Shown here piece by piece: positions 35,110 to 43,569 of a stretch of 64,000 nucleotides of DNA; positions within the stretch are counted from its first letter, which is position 1; each line of letters starts with the position of its first letter. The position numbers and the translations under genes were made by a program. The notes under the pieces were generated by a model. It was not told the DNA's origin, made no database searches, and was given only the letters and a program-made list of their open reading frames with translations. The DNA lies in contig JBCCAY010000015.1 of assembly GCA_039814575.1 (NCBI GenBank), positions 19,878-83,877 on the forward strand. The letters run 5' to 3'. Origin of the DNA: MED-G105 sp039814575 (GTDB taxonomy: Bacteria; Pseudomonadota; Alphaproteobacteria; Caulobacterales; Parvularculaceae).

Positions 35110-35287
35110 CGGTTTGGTCCCTTTCGCTGTTGACCCCGCCCTTTTTTTTGTTGGGAGGCGGGGGCGATCCGGCGGCGGCGTCTTGCGCTTTCTACGCCTG
35201 AAAATCGTTCGATGGGTTCATCATATTTGTTTTGATTTCCGGCATAAGCCGGATATTCTGAAAATAATTGTTCTGGAATTGCGCACA

Positions 35288-36196
35288 ATGAGCCGTTTTG
35301 AAGAGATCGAAGCTTTTGCCGCCGTGATGAAGGCGGGGTCCATTACCGGCGCGGCGAACCGTCTCGGCGTGGCTAAGTCCGTGGTGAGCCGCCGCCTCAG
35401 CGATTTGGAGGCGCGCCTTGGCGTGCAGCTGATTGTACGCACGACGCGCAAGCTCAGCCTCACTGACGCCGGTGCTGATTTTCTGCCTCGGGCTGAAGCG
35501 CTGCTCGATGACTTGGCGGAGGCCGAAGCGGCGGCAAGCGCGGGCCAGACGCGGCTTTCCGGACGCCTACGGGTCGCCGCGCCCTTATCGTTCGGATTGA
35601 GGCACTTGCGGCCGGTGATTTCCGATTTTATCGGCCAACATCCCGATATCGAAATTGAGATCGATTTTTCCGACCGCTTTGTCGACTTAGTAGGCGAGGG
35701 GTTCGACGTCGGGGTGCGCATTGGCGCGCTGGCGGACACGAGCCTCATTGGGCGACGCTTATGCGCCATCCGCGCCGCGGTCGCTGCGGCGCCTTCATTT
35801 TGGAAACGCCATGGCGTTCCAACGCACCCAGATGATTTGAGCGCTTTACCCTTGTTGGCCTATGATAATGCGCCGCGGCGAGGAGCGGTGGATTATTGGG
35901 GCCCAAAGGGCGAAACGGGCGTGTTGACCCCGTCCGTGCGCACGCTCGCGAACAATGGCGATTTTCTGATGGACCTCGCCGCGGATGGTCACGGTTTTAT
36001 CGTGCAGCCAAAGTTTTTCTTGCACGATCATCAGAAAGCCGGCGCTATTGAAACGGTGCTTTCGGACTATGAATGGCTGAACGCTGGCCTTTACGTCCTT
36101 TATCCGCCGGTACGCCAGGTGTCGGCGCGCGTGCGCGCCTTTGTCGACGCCGTCATTGCAGCGTTCCCGTCTAAGCCTAGCTGGGAACGGACTTAG
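35288..36196 (+). CDS. LysR-family transcriptional regulator
   Basis: A 302-aa regulator from ATG 35288. N-terminal winged helix-turn-helix FAAVMKAGSITGAANRLGVAKSVVSRRLSDLEARLGVQL, then TTRKLSLTDAG, the usual linker helix and a periplasmic-binding-protein-like effector domain (about 90-300). The Ser/Arg-rich recognition helix and the RPVISDFIGQHPDIEIEI segment place it in the CrgA/DmlR-like branch. A longer in-frame ORF back to 34829 runs antisense to azoR and is rejected. It probably regulates the divergent azoR gene. The stop codon overlaps the start of a dispersed repeat. Confidence 0.93.
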   Translation: MSRFEEIEAFAAVMKAGSITGAANRLGVAKSVVSRRLSDLEARLGVQLIVRTTRKLSLTDAGADFLPRAEALLDDLAEAEAAASAGQTRLSGRLRVAAPLSFGLRHLRPVISDFIGQHPDIEIEIDFSDRFVDLVGEGFDVGVRIGALADTSLIGRRLCAIRAAVAAAPSFWKRHGVPTHPDDLSALPLLAYDNAPRRGAVDYWGPKGETGVLTPSVRTLANNGDFLMDLAADGHGFIVQPKFFLHDHQKAGAIETVLSDYEWLNAGLYVLYPPVRQVSARVRAFVDAVIAAFPSKPSWERT

Positions 36197-36299
36197 AGCG
36201 CCGGGCGTTCATATCGGATCAGGATAAGGTCGGTTCAGGCGCTCAAAACAAAGACTCTAGAGCATCGGACTGATTCAACCATAACGCCCGATGCTCTAG
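36195..36299 (-). repeat. dispersed two-hairpin palindromic repeat, copy 2
   Basis: Inverted copy of 11222-11327. The first palindrome (AGAGCGCC ... GGCGCTC) begins within the LysR stop codon, the spacer is AAAACAAAGACT, and the second palindrome is CTAGAGCATCGGACTGA ... GCCCGATGCTCTAG. It lies between convergent genes and could fold into two hairpins on either strand. Confidence 0.82.
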
Positions 36300-36323
36300 T
36301 CCGTTCAAAAAATGATGACCGGT

Positions 36324-36950
36324 TTAAACGTTCGGCACCGTGAGGCCGCGCTGAACGGCGTCGCGCGCGCCGACGCGCTCCAGCCAACCGCGAACATGGG
36401 GTGTTGCATCTGGGAAGGCCGCATCATCTTTAGTGACCCGTTTGTGGACGGAGCGTGACCAGGCGAAGCTCGCGATGTCGGCGATAGAATAGTCGCCGGC
36501 GAGATAGGGCGTTTCGGCGAGGCGCTTCTCCATTACGCCGAAAATACGCTTCACTTCATCCGTATAGCGCGTGACGCCATAGGGCACTTTCTCTTTCGCG
36601 TAGACCGTGAAGTGATTGTACTGGCCAAACATTGGGCCGATGCTCGCCATTTGAAACATGAGCCATTCAAGCGTTGCCGCCCGCGCCGGCCCAGAAGCCG
36701 GAAGGAGAGACGAGCCGGTTTTCTCCGCCAGATAAATAAGGATCGCGCCGGATTCGAACACCGATTGTCCGGTTTCCTGATCGACAATGGCGGGAATTTT
36801 ATTGTTGGGGGAGATTTTCAAAAAGTCAGGCGCAAACTGCTCCCGTTTAACGATGTTCACCGGGTGCACCGAATAGGGAAGACCGAGCTCCTCCAGCATG
36901 ATGGAGGCTTTGAAGCCGTTCGGCGTATTCCAGGTGTAAAGATCGATCAT
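36324..36950 (-). CDS. glutathione S-transferase family protein (YfcG/YghU-like)
   Basis: A 208-aa protein from ATG 36950, with GGAG 8 nt upstream. The thioredoxin-like N-terminal domain starts IDLYTWNTPNGFKASIMLEE, the T-x-N-T-x-N-G pattern of nu-class disulfide-bond reductases such as E. coli YfcG, and includes NNKIPAIVD (cis-Pro) and QSVFESGAILIYLAEKTG. The helical C-terminal domain (about 90-205) includes YLAGDYSIADIASFAW. An upstream start at 37070 would run back toward the metH operator and is rejected. It is divergent from the metH module. It probably acts in thiol redox defence. Confidence 0.92.
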   Translation of the reverse strand: MIDLYTWNTPNGFKASIMLEELGLPYSVHPVNIVKREQFAPDFLKISPNNKIPAIVDQETGQSVFESGAILIYLAEKTGSSLLPASGPARAATLEWLMFQMASIGPMFGQYNHFTVYAKEKVPYGVTRYTDEVKRIFGVMEKRLAETPYLAGDYSIADIASFAWSRSVHKRVTKDDAAFPDATPHVRGWLERVGARDAVQRGLTVPNV

Positions 36951-37080
36951 TGAGAAGGCTCCATTCATACAATCTATCACGCCGTTGTTGGGCTCTTCTT
37001 TGTGTACGTCCGTCGTGTCGCATCTGCAAAGATAGACACGGAGAGTCGGCGTCCAAGCAACATTCAACATTCTTTTATTG

Positions 37081-37104
37081 ACATATAAAGATGTCTTTAT
37101 ATGT
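37081..37104 (+). promoter_or_regulatory. SamR/SahR-like methionine-cycle operator
   Basis: ACATATAAAGA-TG-TCTTTATATGT, a perfect 11-bp inverted repeat 78 bp before the metH ATG. It matches the CATATAAAGATATCTTTATATG-type operator of ArsR-family regulators of the methionine cycle in Proteobacteria. A TTGACA (37078-37083) overlaps its left edge, so bound regulator would block the promoter. It also lies upstream of the divergent GST gene. Confidence 0.75.
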
Positions 37105-37182
37105 TTGGTCTAGCCCCGTGAACGCGCTGGCGGACGCCGGCGCGTGCCGTGAACCACGTCATAGCTTAAAAGAGAGACCATT

Positions 37183-38277
37183 ATGTCAGACATACGCCGC
37201 GATCCTGCGAACGATCCGTTTCCAGGCCGTCAGGAGCGAATTAAGGCGCTTAGAGCTGAATTAGGGAAACGGATTTTGGTTCTGGACGGCCCAGCGGGGA
37301 CGTATATCCAAGGCCACAAACTAGAAGAGGCCGACTTCCGCGGCGAGCGCTTCGCCGATTGGGACCAAGACCTGCGCGGCAATAACGATCTTCTTATCCT
37401 GACAAAACCCGATCTCATTACGGGGATGCACAAATCGTATCTCGACGTTGGGGCCGACATCGTCGAAACGAACACATTCTCCGCGACGACCATCGCCCAG
37501 GCCGATTACGGGCTTGAGGGGGTCGCCCGGGAATTGAACGTGGAGGGCGCGCGCCTCGCCCGCGCCGCCGCCGATGCCGCGTCGACGAAAGAACACCCTC
37601 GCTTTGTCGCCGGCGCTATTGGGCCGACAAATCGCACAGCGTCAATTTCGCCGGACGTCAATGACCCGGGCATGCGTAATGTGGACTTCGATACGCTTGC
37701 TGCGGCCTATGGCGAGGCGGCTTCGGGGCTCATCGAAGGCGGCGTTGACGCGATCCTTATCGAGACGATTTTCGATACGCTGAACGCCAAAGCGGCGATT
37801 TTCGCCGTTGAAGAGCAGTTAGACGCTCTAGGGTTCGATGTGCCGATGATGTTGTCTGTAACGATCACAGACCAATCGGGGCGGACGCTTTCCGGTCAGA
37901 CGGCTGAAGCTTTTTGGCGCTCCGTCGAGCACGCAAAGCCTTTAAGCGTCGGCGTAAATTGCGCGCTTGGGCCAGACTTAATGCGACCGTACGTCGCCGA
38001 GCTGTCGCGCGCGGCGGATTGCTTTATTTCCGCTTATCCGAACGCCGGCCTTCCGAACGCCTTCGGCGATTATGATGAAACGCCGCAGAGCATGACCAAT
38101 CATGTGGGCGAGTGGGCGCGCAGCGGTTTGGTTAACATCCTCGGCGGCTGCTGCGGCACCACCGCGGCCCATGTAGCCGCCTTTGTCGAGGCGTGCGACG
38201 GTGTCGAACCGCGCATTCCGCCTTCTACTGATCCTGCGCTGCGCTTAGCGGGCCTCGAATCTTTCACCCTAAAGTAA
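37183..38277 (+). CDS. metH: methionine synthase, homocysteine-methyltransferase module of split MetH
   Basis: A 364-aa protein equal to the N-terminal homocysteine-binding barrel of cobalamin-dependent methionine synthase: ILVLDGPAGTYIQ, ADIVETNTFSATTIAQADYG, AGAIGPTNRTASISPDVN, and the zinc ligands Cys260 (VGVNCALG) and Cys323-Cys324 (LGGCCGTT). The pterin, cobalamin and reactivation domains are absent and the gene ends normally, so this is the split form found in many Alphaproteobacteria, with MetH2 encoded elsewhere. The next gene is argE, not metH2. A SamR/SahR-like palindrome in the promoter indicates repression by the methionine-cycle signal. The adenosyltransferase at 8.2 kb also shows B12 use. 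Confidence 0.92.
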   Translation: MSDIRRDPANDPFPGRQERIKALRAELGKRILVLDGPAGTYIQGHKLEEADFRGERFADWDQDLRGNNDLLILTKPDLITGMHKSYLDVGADIVETNTFSATTIAQADYGLEGVARELNVEGARLARAAADAASTKEHPRFVAGAIGPTNRTASISPDVNDPGMRNVDFDTLAAAYGEAASGLIEGGVDAILIETIFDTLNAKAAIFAVEEQLDALGFDVPMMLSVTITDQSGRTLSGQTAEAFWRSVEHAKPLSVGVNCALGPDLMRPYVAELSRAADCFISAYPNAGLPNAFGDYDETPQSMTNHVGEWARSGLVNILGGCCGTTAAHVAAFVEACDGVEPRIPPSTDPALRLAGLESFTLK

Positions 38278-38336
38278 ATCGCACGGCGAGGGGCGTTATG
38301 TTTGCGCCCTCGTCGTCCTTTTGCTAGGGCTTTTTG

Positions 38337-39509
38337 ATGTCTGAACAAACCGCAATCGATCTCTCCGCGCAAATCGACTGGCTTGCGCGCCTCGTGGCTT
38401 TCGACACCACCTCGTCGAAGTCAAACCTTGCGCTTATCGACGATGTCGACGCGCACTTCAAAGCCCATGGCGCTGAGACTTGGCGCGTTCCGAGCGAGGA
38501 CGGCCAGAAAGCCAATCTCTATGCGATGATCGGTCCCGCCACGCCCGGCGGCGTCGTTCTTTCGGGGCATACGGATGTTGTCCCGATCGAGGGACAAGAG
38601 TGGGACACCGATCCCTGGACGTTGACGGAAAAAGACGGGCGCCTTTATGGTCGCGGCACATGCGATATGAAAGCGTTCTCTGCGATCGCTTTGTCGCTGT
38701 TGCCGCAAATGGCGGCCGCCCCCTTAAAGCGGCCGATTATTTTTGCGCTGTCCTATGATGAAGAAGTCGGCTGCCTCGGCGCGCCTTTCATGATCAAAGA
38801 GATCGCGGAGCGGTTACCGGCGCCGGAAGCGGTGATTGTCGGCGAGCCGACAATGATGCGCGTAGTCGACGGCCATAAAGGCATCGCCTCGTTCCGCACC
38901 ACCGTTACGGGGCATACGACGCATTCAAGCCAGACAGACCGTGGTGTTTCTGCGGTCGAGGCGGCGGCGAAGCTCATTACAAAGATTGTCGCGATGCGCG
39001 AAGGGCGTGCGCGTCATGCTGATCCGGAAAGTCCCTTTGAACCGCCTTACTCAACGATGACGGTGAATGTCGCCAATGGCGGCACTCAGCTTAACATTAT
39101 GGCGGCGGAGTGCGTGTTCGAATGGGATTGCCGCGTGTTGCCAGGCGAGGCGTCCGACGAGATCCGCGAAGAATTTGAAGATTATGCGCGCGGCGTTCAA
39201 AGCGAGATGCGTGACAAAGCCGCTGGCTGTCGTATTGAGACGGTTTGTTTAACGAACGCGCCAGCGCTTTCGCCTGCTGGGGATAACCGCGCCGCGGAGC
39301 TAGCCAAAGCGCTGACGGGCCACAACGTTTCGGACGTGGTTCCTTATGTCGCTGAGGCGGGCCAATTCCAAGAAGCGGGCTTCTCCACTGTGGTGTGTGG
39401 TCCAGGGTCGATTGATCAAGCGCACCAAGCCAATGAGTTCATCGACATCGCGCAAATTGGCGCGTGCCGTGAATTTATTGAGAAATTGATCGTCCGTCTC
39501 AGCCGATAA
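38337..39509 (+). CDS. argE: acetylornithine deacetylase
   Basis: M20-family di-zinc amidohydrolase of 390 aa that releases ornithine in arginine synthesis. Motifs: LSGHTDVVPIEGQEW (first metal His and Asp), GRGTCDMKAFSAI (bridging Asp), ALSYDEEVGCLGAP (catalytic Glu pair), and VVCGPGSIDQAHQANEFI (last His). The dimerisation lid (about 185-290) contains GHTTHSSQTDRGVSAVEAA. This matches the ArgE subgroup with the conserved GHTDVVP and GPGSIxQAHxxDE pattern. It lies 59 bp after the metH module; a terminator follows. DapE is a less likely alternative because of the GPGSIDQAH motif. Confidence 0.92.
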   Translation: MSEQTAIDLSAQIDWLARLVAFDTTSSKSNLALIDDVDAHFKAHGAETWRVPSEDGQKANLYAMIGPATPGGVVLSGHTDVVPIEGQEWDTDPWTLTEKDGRLYGRGTCDMKAFSAIALSLLPQMAAAPLKRPIIFALSYDEEVGCLGAPFMIKEIAERLPAPEAVIVGEPTMMRVVDGHKGIASFRTTVTGHTTHSSQTDRGVSAVEAAAKLITKIVAMREGRARHADPESPFEPPYSTMTVNVANGGTQLNIMAAECVFEWDCRVLPGEASDEIREEFEDYARGVQSEMRDKAAGCRIETVCLTNAPALSPAGDNRAAELAKALTGHNVSDVVPYVAEAGQFQEAGFSTVVCGPGSIDQAHQANEFIDIAQIGACREFIEKLIVRLSR

Positions 39510-39584
39510 GGCGCGCGCCGCGCTAGGACGATAATTTCGCGTCCGGTTCTAATTCTGTTGCGCTTTCGTTAACGGCGCTTTTTC

Positions 39585-39617
39585 GGAAACCCTCGACGTT
39601 GCGGGTTTCCGTTTTAA
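39585..39617 (+). terminator. Rho-independent terminator after argE
   Basis: GGAAACCC (39585-39592) pairs with GGGTTTCC (39603-39610), 10-nt loop, then GTTTTAAGTTT. It ends the metH-argE transcript. Confidence 0.7.
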
Positions 39618-39686
39618 GTTTACGAGCGGTTTACCCTGTCCTGCGAATGTCGGCGTGTTGATTAATCGCCGATTATTTCTCGCTAG

Positions 39687-41099
39687 ATGGAGCATCGTCG
39701 TCCCGTGAAGCGCATCACCCAATGCAGAGCCTGTGGCTCCACCGCCCTTGCGCCGGCGTTTCAGTTCGAAACGATCGAGGATGCGCCACGCCGTAAAGGC
39801 GGATCGACGAGCGCGAAAGGGCGTACAAAGCAGAAAAAGAAAACGAGCGAATTCGTTGTGTGTGACGCCACGCAAGACGCTGAGGCATGCGGACTATTGC
39901 AGCGCGCCGAGTGCGACGCATCGACAGCTGACCGCGCGCCGTCGGGTTTTTATCGCTCCAATCGCGGACATTTACGGGCGGCGGCGACTGAGGCGCTGGA
40001 ATTAATCTCCGGCCGGGATTGCGCTGCTCTCGACATCGGATGCTCAGACGGCACATTATTGTCGTTCTACCCGCGCTGGGTTGACCGCGTCGGTGTCGAC
40101 ACGGCCGATATTGTTGAACGTGTTGGGGCATGGGCGACGACGCATAAGGCTTCTTTTCCTTCTCGCGAACTTGACGAGGCGTTCGCCGGCCGCAAGTTCG
40201 ATTTAATCTCCGCGATATCGGTGTTGGAAGACGTTGATGAGCCGCGTCCCTTCTTAAACAACGCGAAGTCGCTTTTGACGGACGACGGCGTATTGATCAT
40301 CGAGACGCTCTATGCGCCAATGATGCTGACACGGACCAATGTGGACGCTGTCTTCAACGGACGCTCAGCGGTTTATTCGCTTGGCTCATTGGAGCGGCTC
40401 TTCCGCGATTGCGGTTTAAAGATTTTCCGTGGCTCGTTGACCGATAAAGAGGGTGGCTCTATCCGGCTCTTCGCCACGCATGCCGACCTCGACGATTATG
40501 ATTTCGATCCATGGTATGAGCGCCTGGCGCGCCTGTGGGATGAAGAAAACGCCCTCGCGCTGCGTTTATTGGCGCCCTATCAGGCCTATGAGCAGCGCGT
40601 TGACGAAGTGCGCGCCGGCTTTCAGAAACTCGTATCTGACATATGTCGTGACGGCGAAACGGTCCATCTTCTTGGGGCGGATGCTTCTGCGCGTCAGCTT
40701 TATGCATGGGCCGGCAAGGCGGCAAGTTCCATCGAGGCCGCGATTTCACCAACGGAACCGGAAGAAGGCGCTCGTCTATTTCCCGGAGGGCCTGAGCTGA
40801 TTGGTGAAGCAGCGGCACGCGCCCTAGAGGCGGACGTGTTTATCGCCGGCGCGGCCCATAAGCGCGATTTGTTGGAGCGGTGGCGCGACCCGATCCTGCG
40901 CGGGGCGACAATGATTTTCGCAACGCCTACGCCGCATGTCGTGACATCTGCGAATTATTCTGCGGAATTCGGCAAGGCGCTTGTCGGCGCCGACGGTTCC
41001 GGCGGTCCTGAGACGCTACGCGCTATTCTCGGCGCAGCCGGCGGCCCGCGCCTCGTCGTCGAAAATGGCGATGACGATCGCGCTGCAGCCAGCGCTTAA
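39687..41099 (+). CDS. TylCV-like SAM-dependent C-methyltransferase family protein
   Basis: A 470-aa protein with the three-part layout of NDP-hexose C-methyltransferases: N-terminal zinc-binding segment (ITQCRACGSTAL, then VVCDATQDAEACGLLQ), central SAM-binding Rossmann domain (CAALDIGCSDGTLLSFYPRW and LISAISVLEDVDEPRPFL), and a C-terminal Methyltransf_14-like domain (LLGADASARQLYAWAG ... FIAGAAH). The insertion between the Cys pairs is Lys/Gly-rich and the second pair is not the usual CxxC, so zinc binding may be weakened. The target is unknown. galE lies 1 kb downstream, but no other sugar-nucleotide gene is adjacent. Confidence 0.82.
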   Translation: MEHRRPVKRITQCRACGSTALAPAFQFETIEDAPRRKGGSTSAKGRTKQKKKTSEFVVCDATQDAEACGLLQRAECDASTADRAPSGFYRSNRGHLRAAATEALELISGRDCAALDIGCSDGTLLSFYPRWVDRVGVDTADIVERVGAWATTHKASFPSRELDEAFAGRKFDLISAISVLEDVDEPRPFLNNAKSLLTDDGVLIIETLYAPMMLTRTNVDAVFNGRSAVYSLGSLERLFRDCGLKIFRGSLTDKEGGSIRLFATHADLDDYDFDPWYERLARLWDEENALALRLLAPYQAYEQRVDEVRAGFQKLVSDICRDGETVHLLGADASARQLYAWAGKAASSIEAAISPTEPEEGARLFPGGPELIGEAAARALEADVFIAGAAHKRDLLERWRDPILRGATMIFATPTPHVVTSANYSAEFGKALVGADGSGGPETLRAILGAAGGPRLVVENGDDDRAAASA

Positions 41100-41136
41100 G
41101 GCGACAAGCCTAACAATTCGCCCATCCTCGCGTCGC

Positions 41137-41910
41137 TTATTCCTCTACGGATAAAAAGGTTCGCTCCGTCTTATGGAGGCGCACGGCGCTTAACCGTCCT
41201 GACCAAACCGCGCCGGTGTCGACGGCGATCCGCCAGCCGGCGTCGAGCGGTTTCTTAACCGGATGGTGTCCGTGAACGACGGTTTTCTCCGGCCGTTCAT
41301 TAGGTTCGGCGCGGTGGAAGGCTTCGCGGATCCACAAAAGGTCGCGTTCGGTTTGGTCGGCGAGGGGAACGCCCGGACGGACGCCGGCATGGGCGAAGTA
41401 ATAGTCCGCTTCCTCGTGATGCAAAGCGAGCGTTTGCAAAAAATTCCGATGGCTGTCCGGCAGCGCTGCGGCGAGATCGTCGGCAATTGCCTGCGCAGCG
41501 CGGGCGGCGCCCGCATCAACGCCGTAGCTTTCTATGGTTTCAACGCCGCCCCAATCGAGCCACGCGTCATGGTCGTCCGGCGCGGCCAGAAAATCGAGCA
41601 TCGCCGCTTCGTGATTGCCTTTTAGAAAAACTGTCTCGATTGGTTCTGCGGCGAGGGCGCATAATCGTTCCACGACGCCGCGCGAATCCGGGCCGCGATC
41701 CACATAGTCGCCAAGAAAAATCAGCTTCAGCGCCGCATCATCCCGTTGGGCTGCGTGGTCATCGCGGATTGCTTTGACAATCGCGTCCAGAAGGTCGGCG
41801 CAGCCATGAACGTCGCCGACGGCGTAAAGGCGCAAGCCTTCTGGTGCGCTGTGTTTCGGCTGCTGCGCGCTTCGCCGAAAGGCGCGATTATTTAGGAATC
41901 GGTCAAGCAT
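41137..41910 (-). CDS. PPP-family metallophosphoesterase (protein phosphatase / ApaH-like)
   Basis: A 257-aa phosphoesterase from ATG 41910; a TTG at 41913 gives one extra residue. Di-metal motifs in order: LYAVGDVHGCADL (GDxHG), LIFLGDYVDRGPDSRG (GDxVDRG), FLKGNHEAAML (GNHE), YYFAHAGVRPGVPLADQ and TVVHGHHPVKKP. These define the serine/threonine phosphatase superfamily, close to bacterial PrpA/ApaH-type enzymes. Without structural comparison I cannot choose between protein phosphatase and diadenosine tetraphosphatase. It is convergent with the methyltransferase gene and divergent from galE. Confidence 0.9.
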   Translation of the reverse strand: MLDRFLNNRAFRRSAQQPKHSAPEGLRLYAVGDVHGCADLLDAIVKAIRDDHAAQRDDAALKLIFLGDYVDRGPDSRGVVERLCALAAEPIETVFLKGNHEAAMLDFLAAPDDHDAWLDWGGVETIESYGVDAGAARAAQAIADDLAAALPDSHRNFLQTLALHHEEADYYFAHAGVRPGVPLADQTERDLLWIREAFHRAEPNERPEKTVVHGHHPVKKPLDAGWRIAVDTGAVWSGRLSAVRLHKTERTFLSVEE

Positions 41911-42075
41911 CAACGCTATTCTTAGAGATCAATCGGGCTATATCTATAGCTGGGTGGCGTTAAGGCGGACCTATCTGCGATTCGCCGCTGAACGCTCGTT
42001 TTAGGCCGCCGCTTAATTGGGGAGCGCCCCTATAGGTGAGAGCCGTCCGAGCGGGGAGAGGAAGGCGCGAAAGGC

Positions 42076-43119
42076 ATGGCGATCCTAGTCACTGGCGGCG
42101 CCGGCTATATCGGCGCTCATATGTTGCTGGCCCTTGAGGAAGCTGGAGAAAGCGCCGTGGCGCTCGATGATCTCTCCCACGGTCAAGAATGGCTCGCGCC
42201 GGACGGCGTCCCGCTTGAGGTTTGTTCGGTCGGTGATCAGACGGCGGTTATCGACCTCTTGCAGCGCTATGACATTGACGAAGTCGTGCATTTCGCCGGT
42301 TCGACTTTGGTCCAGGAATCGATCGCGACACCGCTGCCTTACTATCGCAACAATACGGCGAACACGTTGGCGCTGCTCGAGGCGTGCGCCGCCCATGGCG
42401 TTCAGCGGTTTATCTTCTCGTCGACCGCGTCGGTTTACGGCACGCCGGAGCGCTCGCCAATCAATGAAAATACGCCGCTTCATCCGATTACGCCCTATGG
42501 CGCGGCGATGGCGATGAGCGAGCGCATTCTGGCTGACGCTGCTGAAGCGCATGGATTTAGCTTCATCACGCTGCGCTATTTCAACGTCGCCGGCGCGGAT
42601 CCGAAATTACGCGCCGGGCAGATCGGCAAACCCACCCATTTGGTGCGGGTGGCCGCGCAAATCGCGTGCGGCGCGCGCAGCGAAACGCTGCAGATTTACG
42701 GCGATGATTATCCGACCCCCGACGGCACGGCGATCCGCGATTATGTCCATGTGAGCGACCTTGCTGACGCCCATGTGTCGGCTTTGGCGCGCTTACGGTC
42801 GGGCGGCGCCTCCGCCACCATGAATTGCGGCTATGGGCGCGGCTATTCTGTTCTTGAGGTGGTCGAGGCCGTTGAGCGCGTCACGGGCCGGCCCTTACAG
42901 CGTGAAGCTGCGCCGCGCCGACAAGGCGATCCGCCGCAACTGATCGCCGATAGCGCCGCGATCCGCTCGGTGCTCGATTGGCGCCCGCGCTATGATGAGA
43001 TCGATTACATCGTCCAGTCCGCCATCGAGTGGGAAGAAAAGTTGGCCGCGCGCGCGCGTTCTGTTCGCGCTACGTCCAACGGCGCGCAGGACGACACTGC
43101 GCAGTCAAAGGGCGCTTAA
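42076..43119 (+). CDS. galE: UDP-glucose 4-epimerase homologue, catalytic Lys replaced by Met
   Basis: Extended SDR of 347 aa resembling GalE, which interconverts UDP-glucose and UDP-galactose. NAD loop GGAGYIGAHMLLALEE, VVHFAGSTLVQESI, FIFSSTASVYG, ITLRYFNVAGADP and GTAIRDYVHVSDLA follow the family order. The Tyr-x-x-x-Lys motif is altered: TPYGAAMAMSERIL has Tyr141 but Met145 where Lys is expected (the codon is ATG). The equivalent E. coli GalE K153M enzyme is known to be severely impaired, so activity here is doubtful or differently supported. It is followed 3 bp later by the VanZ gene, so the two form one operon. Confidence 0.88.
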   Translation: MAILVTGGAGYIGAHMLLALEEAGESAVALDDLSHGQEWLAPDGVPLEVCSVGDQTAVIDLLQRYDIDEVVHFAGSTLVQESIATPLPYYRNNTANTLALLEACAAHGVQRFIFSSTASVYGTPERSPINENTPLHPITPYGAAMAMSERILADAAEAHGFSFITLRYFNVAGADPKLRAGQIGKPTHLVRVAAQIACGARSETLQIYGDDYPTPDGTAIRDYVHVSDLADAHVSALARLRSGGASATMNCGYGRGYSVLEVVEAVERVTGRPLQREAAPRRQGDPPQLIADSAAIRSVLDWRPRYDEIDYIVQSAIEWEEKLAARARSVRATSNGAQDDTAQSKGA

Positions 43120-43122
43120 GCG

Positions 43123-43569
43123 ATGACGCCGACAATCGGCTGGCGAGCGCTCTTTTGCGTGCTCTTTGTGGTCGTCACCTATCTCACCGTGACGCCAAAT
43201 CCAGACACCGCCGGTCCTGGCAATGCGCTCACTGACTTTTTGGCGGAGCTGCTTTTCGGATCAGCGCAAAACGCTGACAAAATCGGCCATTTCATCGCTT
43301 ATTTGGCGCTCGGCGGGTCGGCCGTTTTGGCGCGGCTTAAGGTCTTCGGCGCTCGCGCGGCGAGCCTTGTTGTGATTGCTCTTTATGGAGCGTTTTTGGA
43401 AGTGGTGCAGGGGTGGACGGCGGTGCGCTCGCCGGAACTCCTTGACGCGGCGGCGAATGCGGGCGGGACGTTGGCGTCTTATCCCCTGGCGCTCTTGTTT
43501 GAGCGCAGCGTCACGAAAATTTTCGGAAAATATGAAGCGGATAAAAATACGGCGTCGGATTTGGCGTGA
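43123..43569 (+). CDS. VanZ-family membrane protein
   Basis: A 148-aa inner-membrane protein with about four hydrophobic segments (residues about 7-23, 56-70, 78-96, 112-128). The VanZ-like signature is DKIGHFIAYLALGGSAVL, followed by the conserved acidic helix ALYGAFLEVVQGW with its E-x-x-Q element. VanZ is a teicoplanin-resistance protein in enterococci, but proteobacterial members have no established function and resistance should not be inferred. It begins 3 bp after galE, which suggests an envelope role. Confidence 0.85.
   Translation: MTPTIGWRALFCVLFVVVTYLTVTPNPDTAGPGNALTDFLAELLFGSAQNADKIGHFIAYLALGGSAVLARLKVFGARAASLVVIALYGAFLEVVQGWTAVRSPELLDAAANAGGTLASYPLALLFERSVTKIFGKYEADKNTASDLA

Noticed and set aside
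34829..35287. N-terminal extension of the LysR regulator
   Set aside because: It is antisense to azoR, and the winged-helix domain starts at 35288 as in all LysR proteins.
42076..43119. galE as a decayed pseudogene
   Set aside because: Full length, all other motifs intact and 3 bp from the next gene; only the Lys position differs.
43123..43569. VanZ protein as glycopeptide resistance
   Set aside because: No vanHAX or sensor genes; VanZ-like proteins in Proteobacteria have no shown resistance role.
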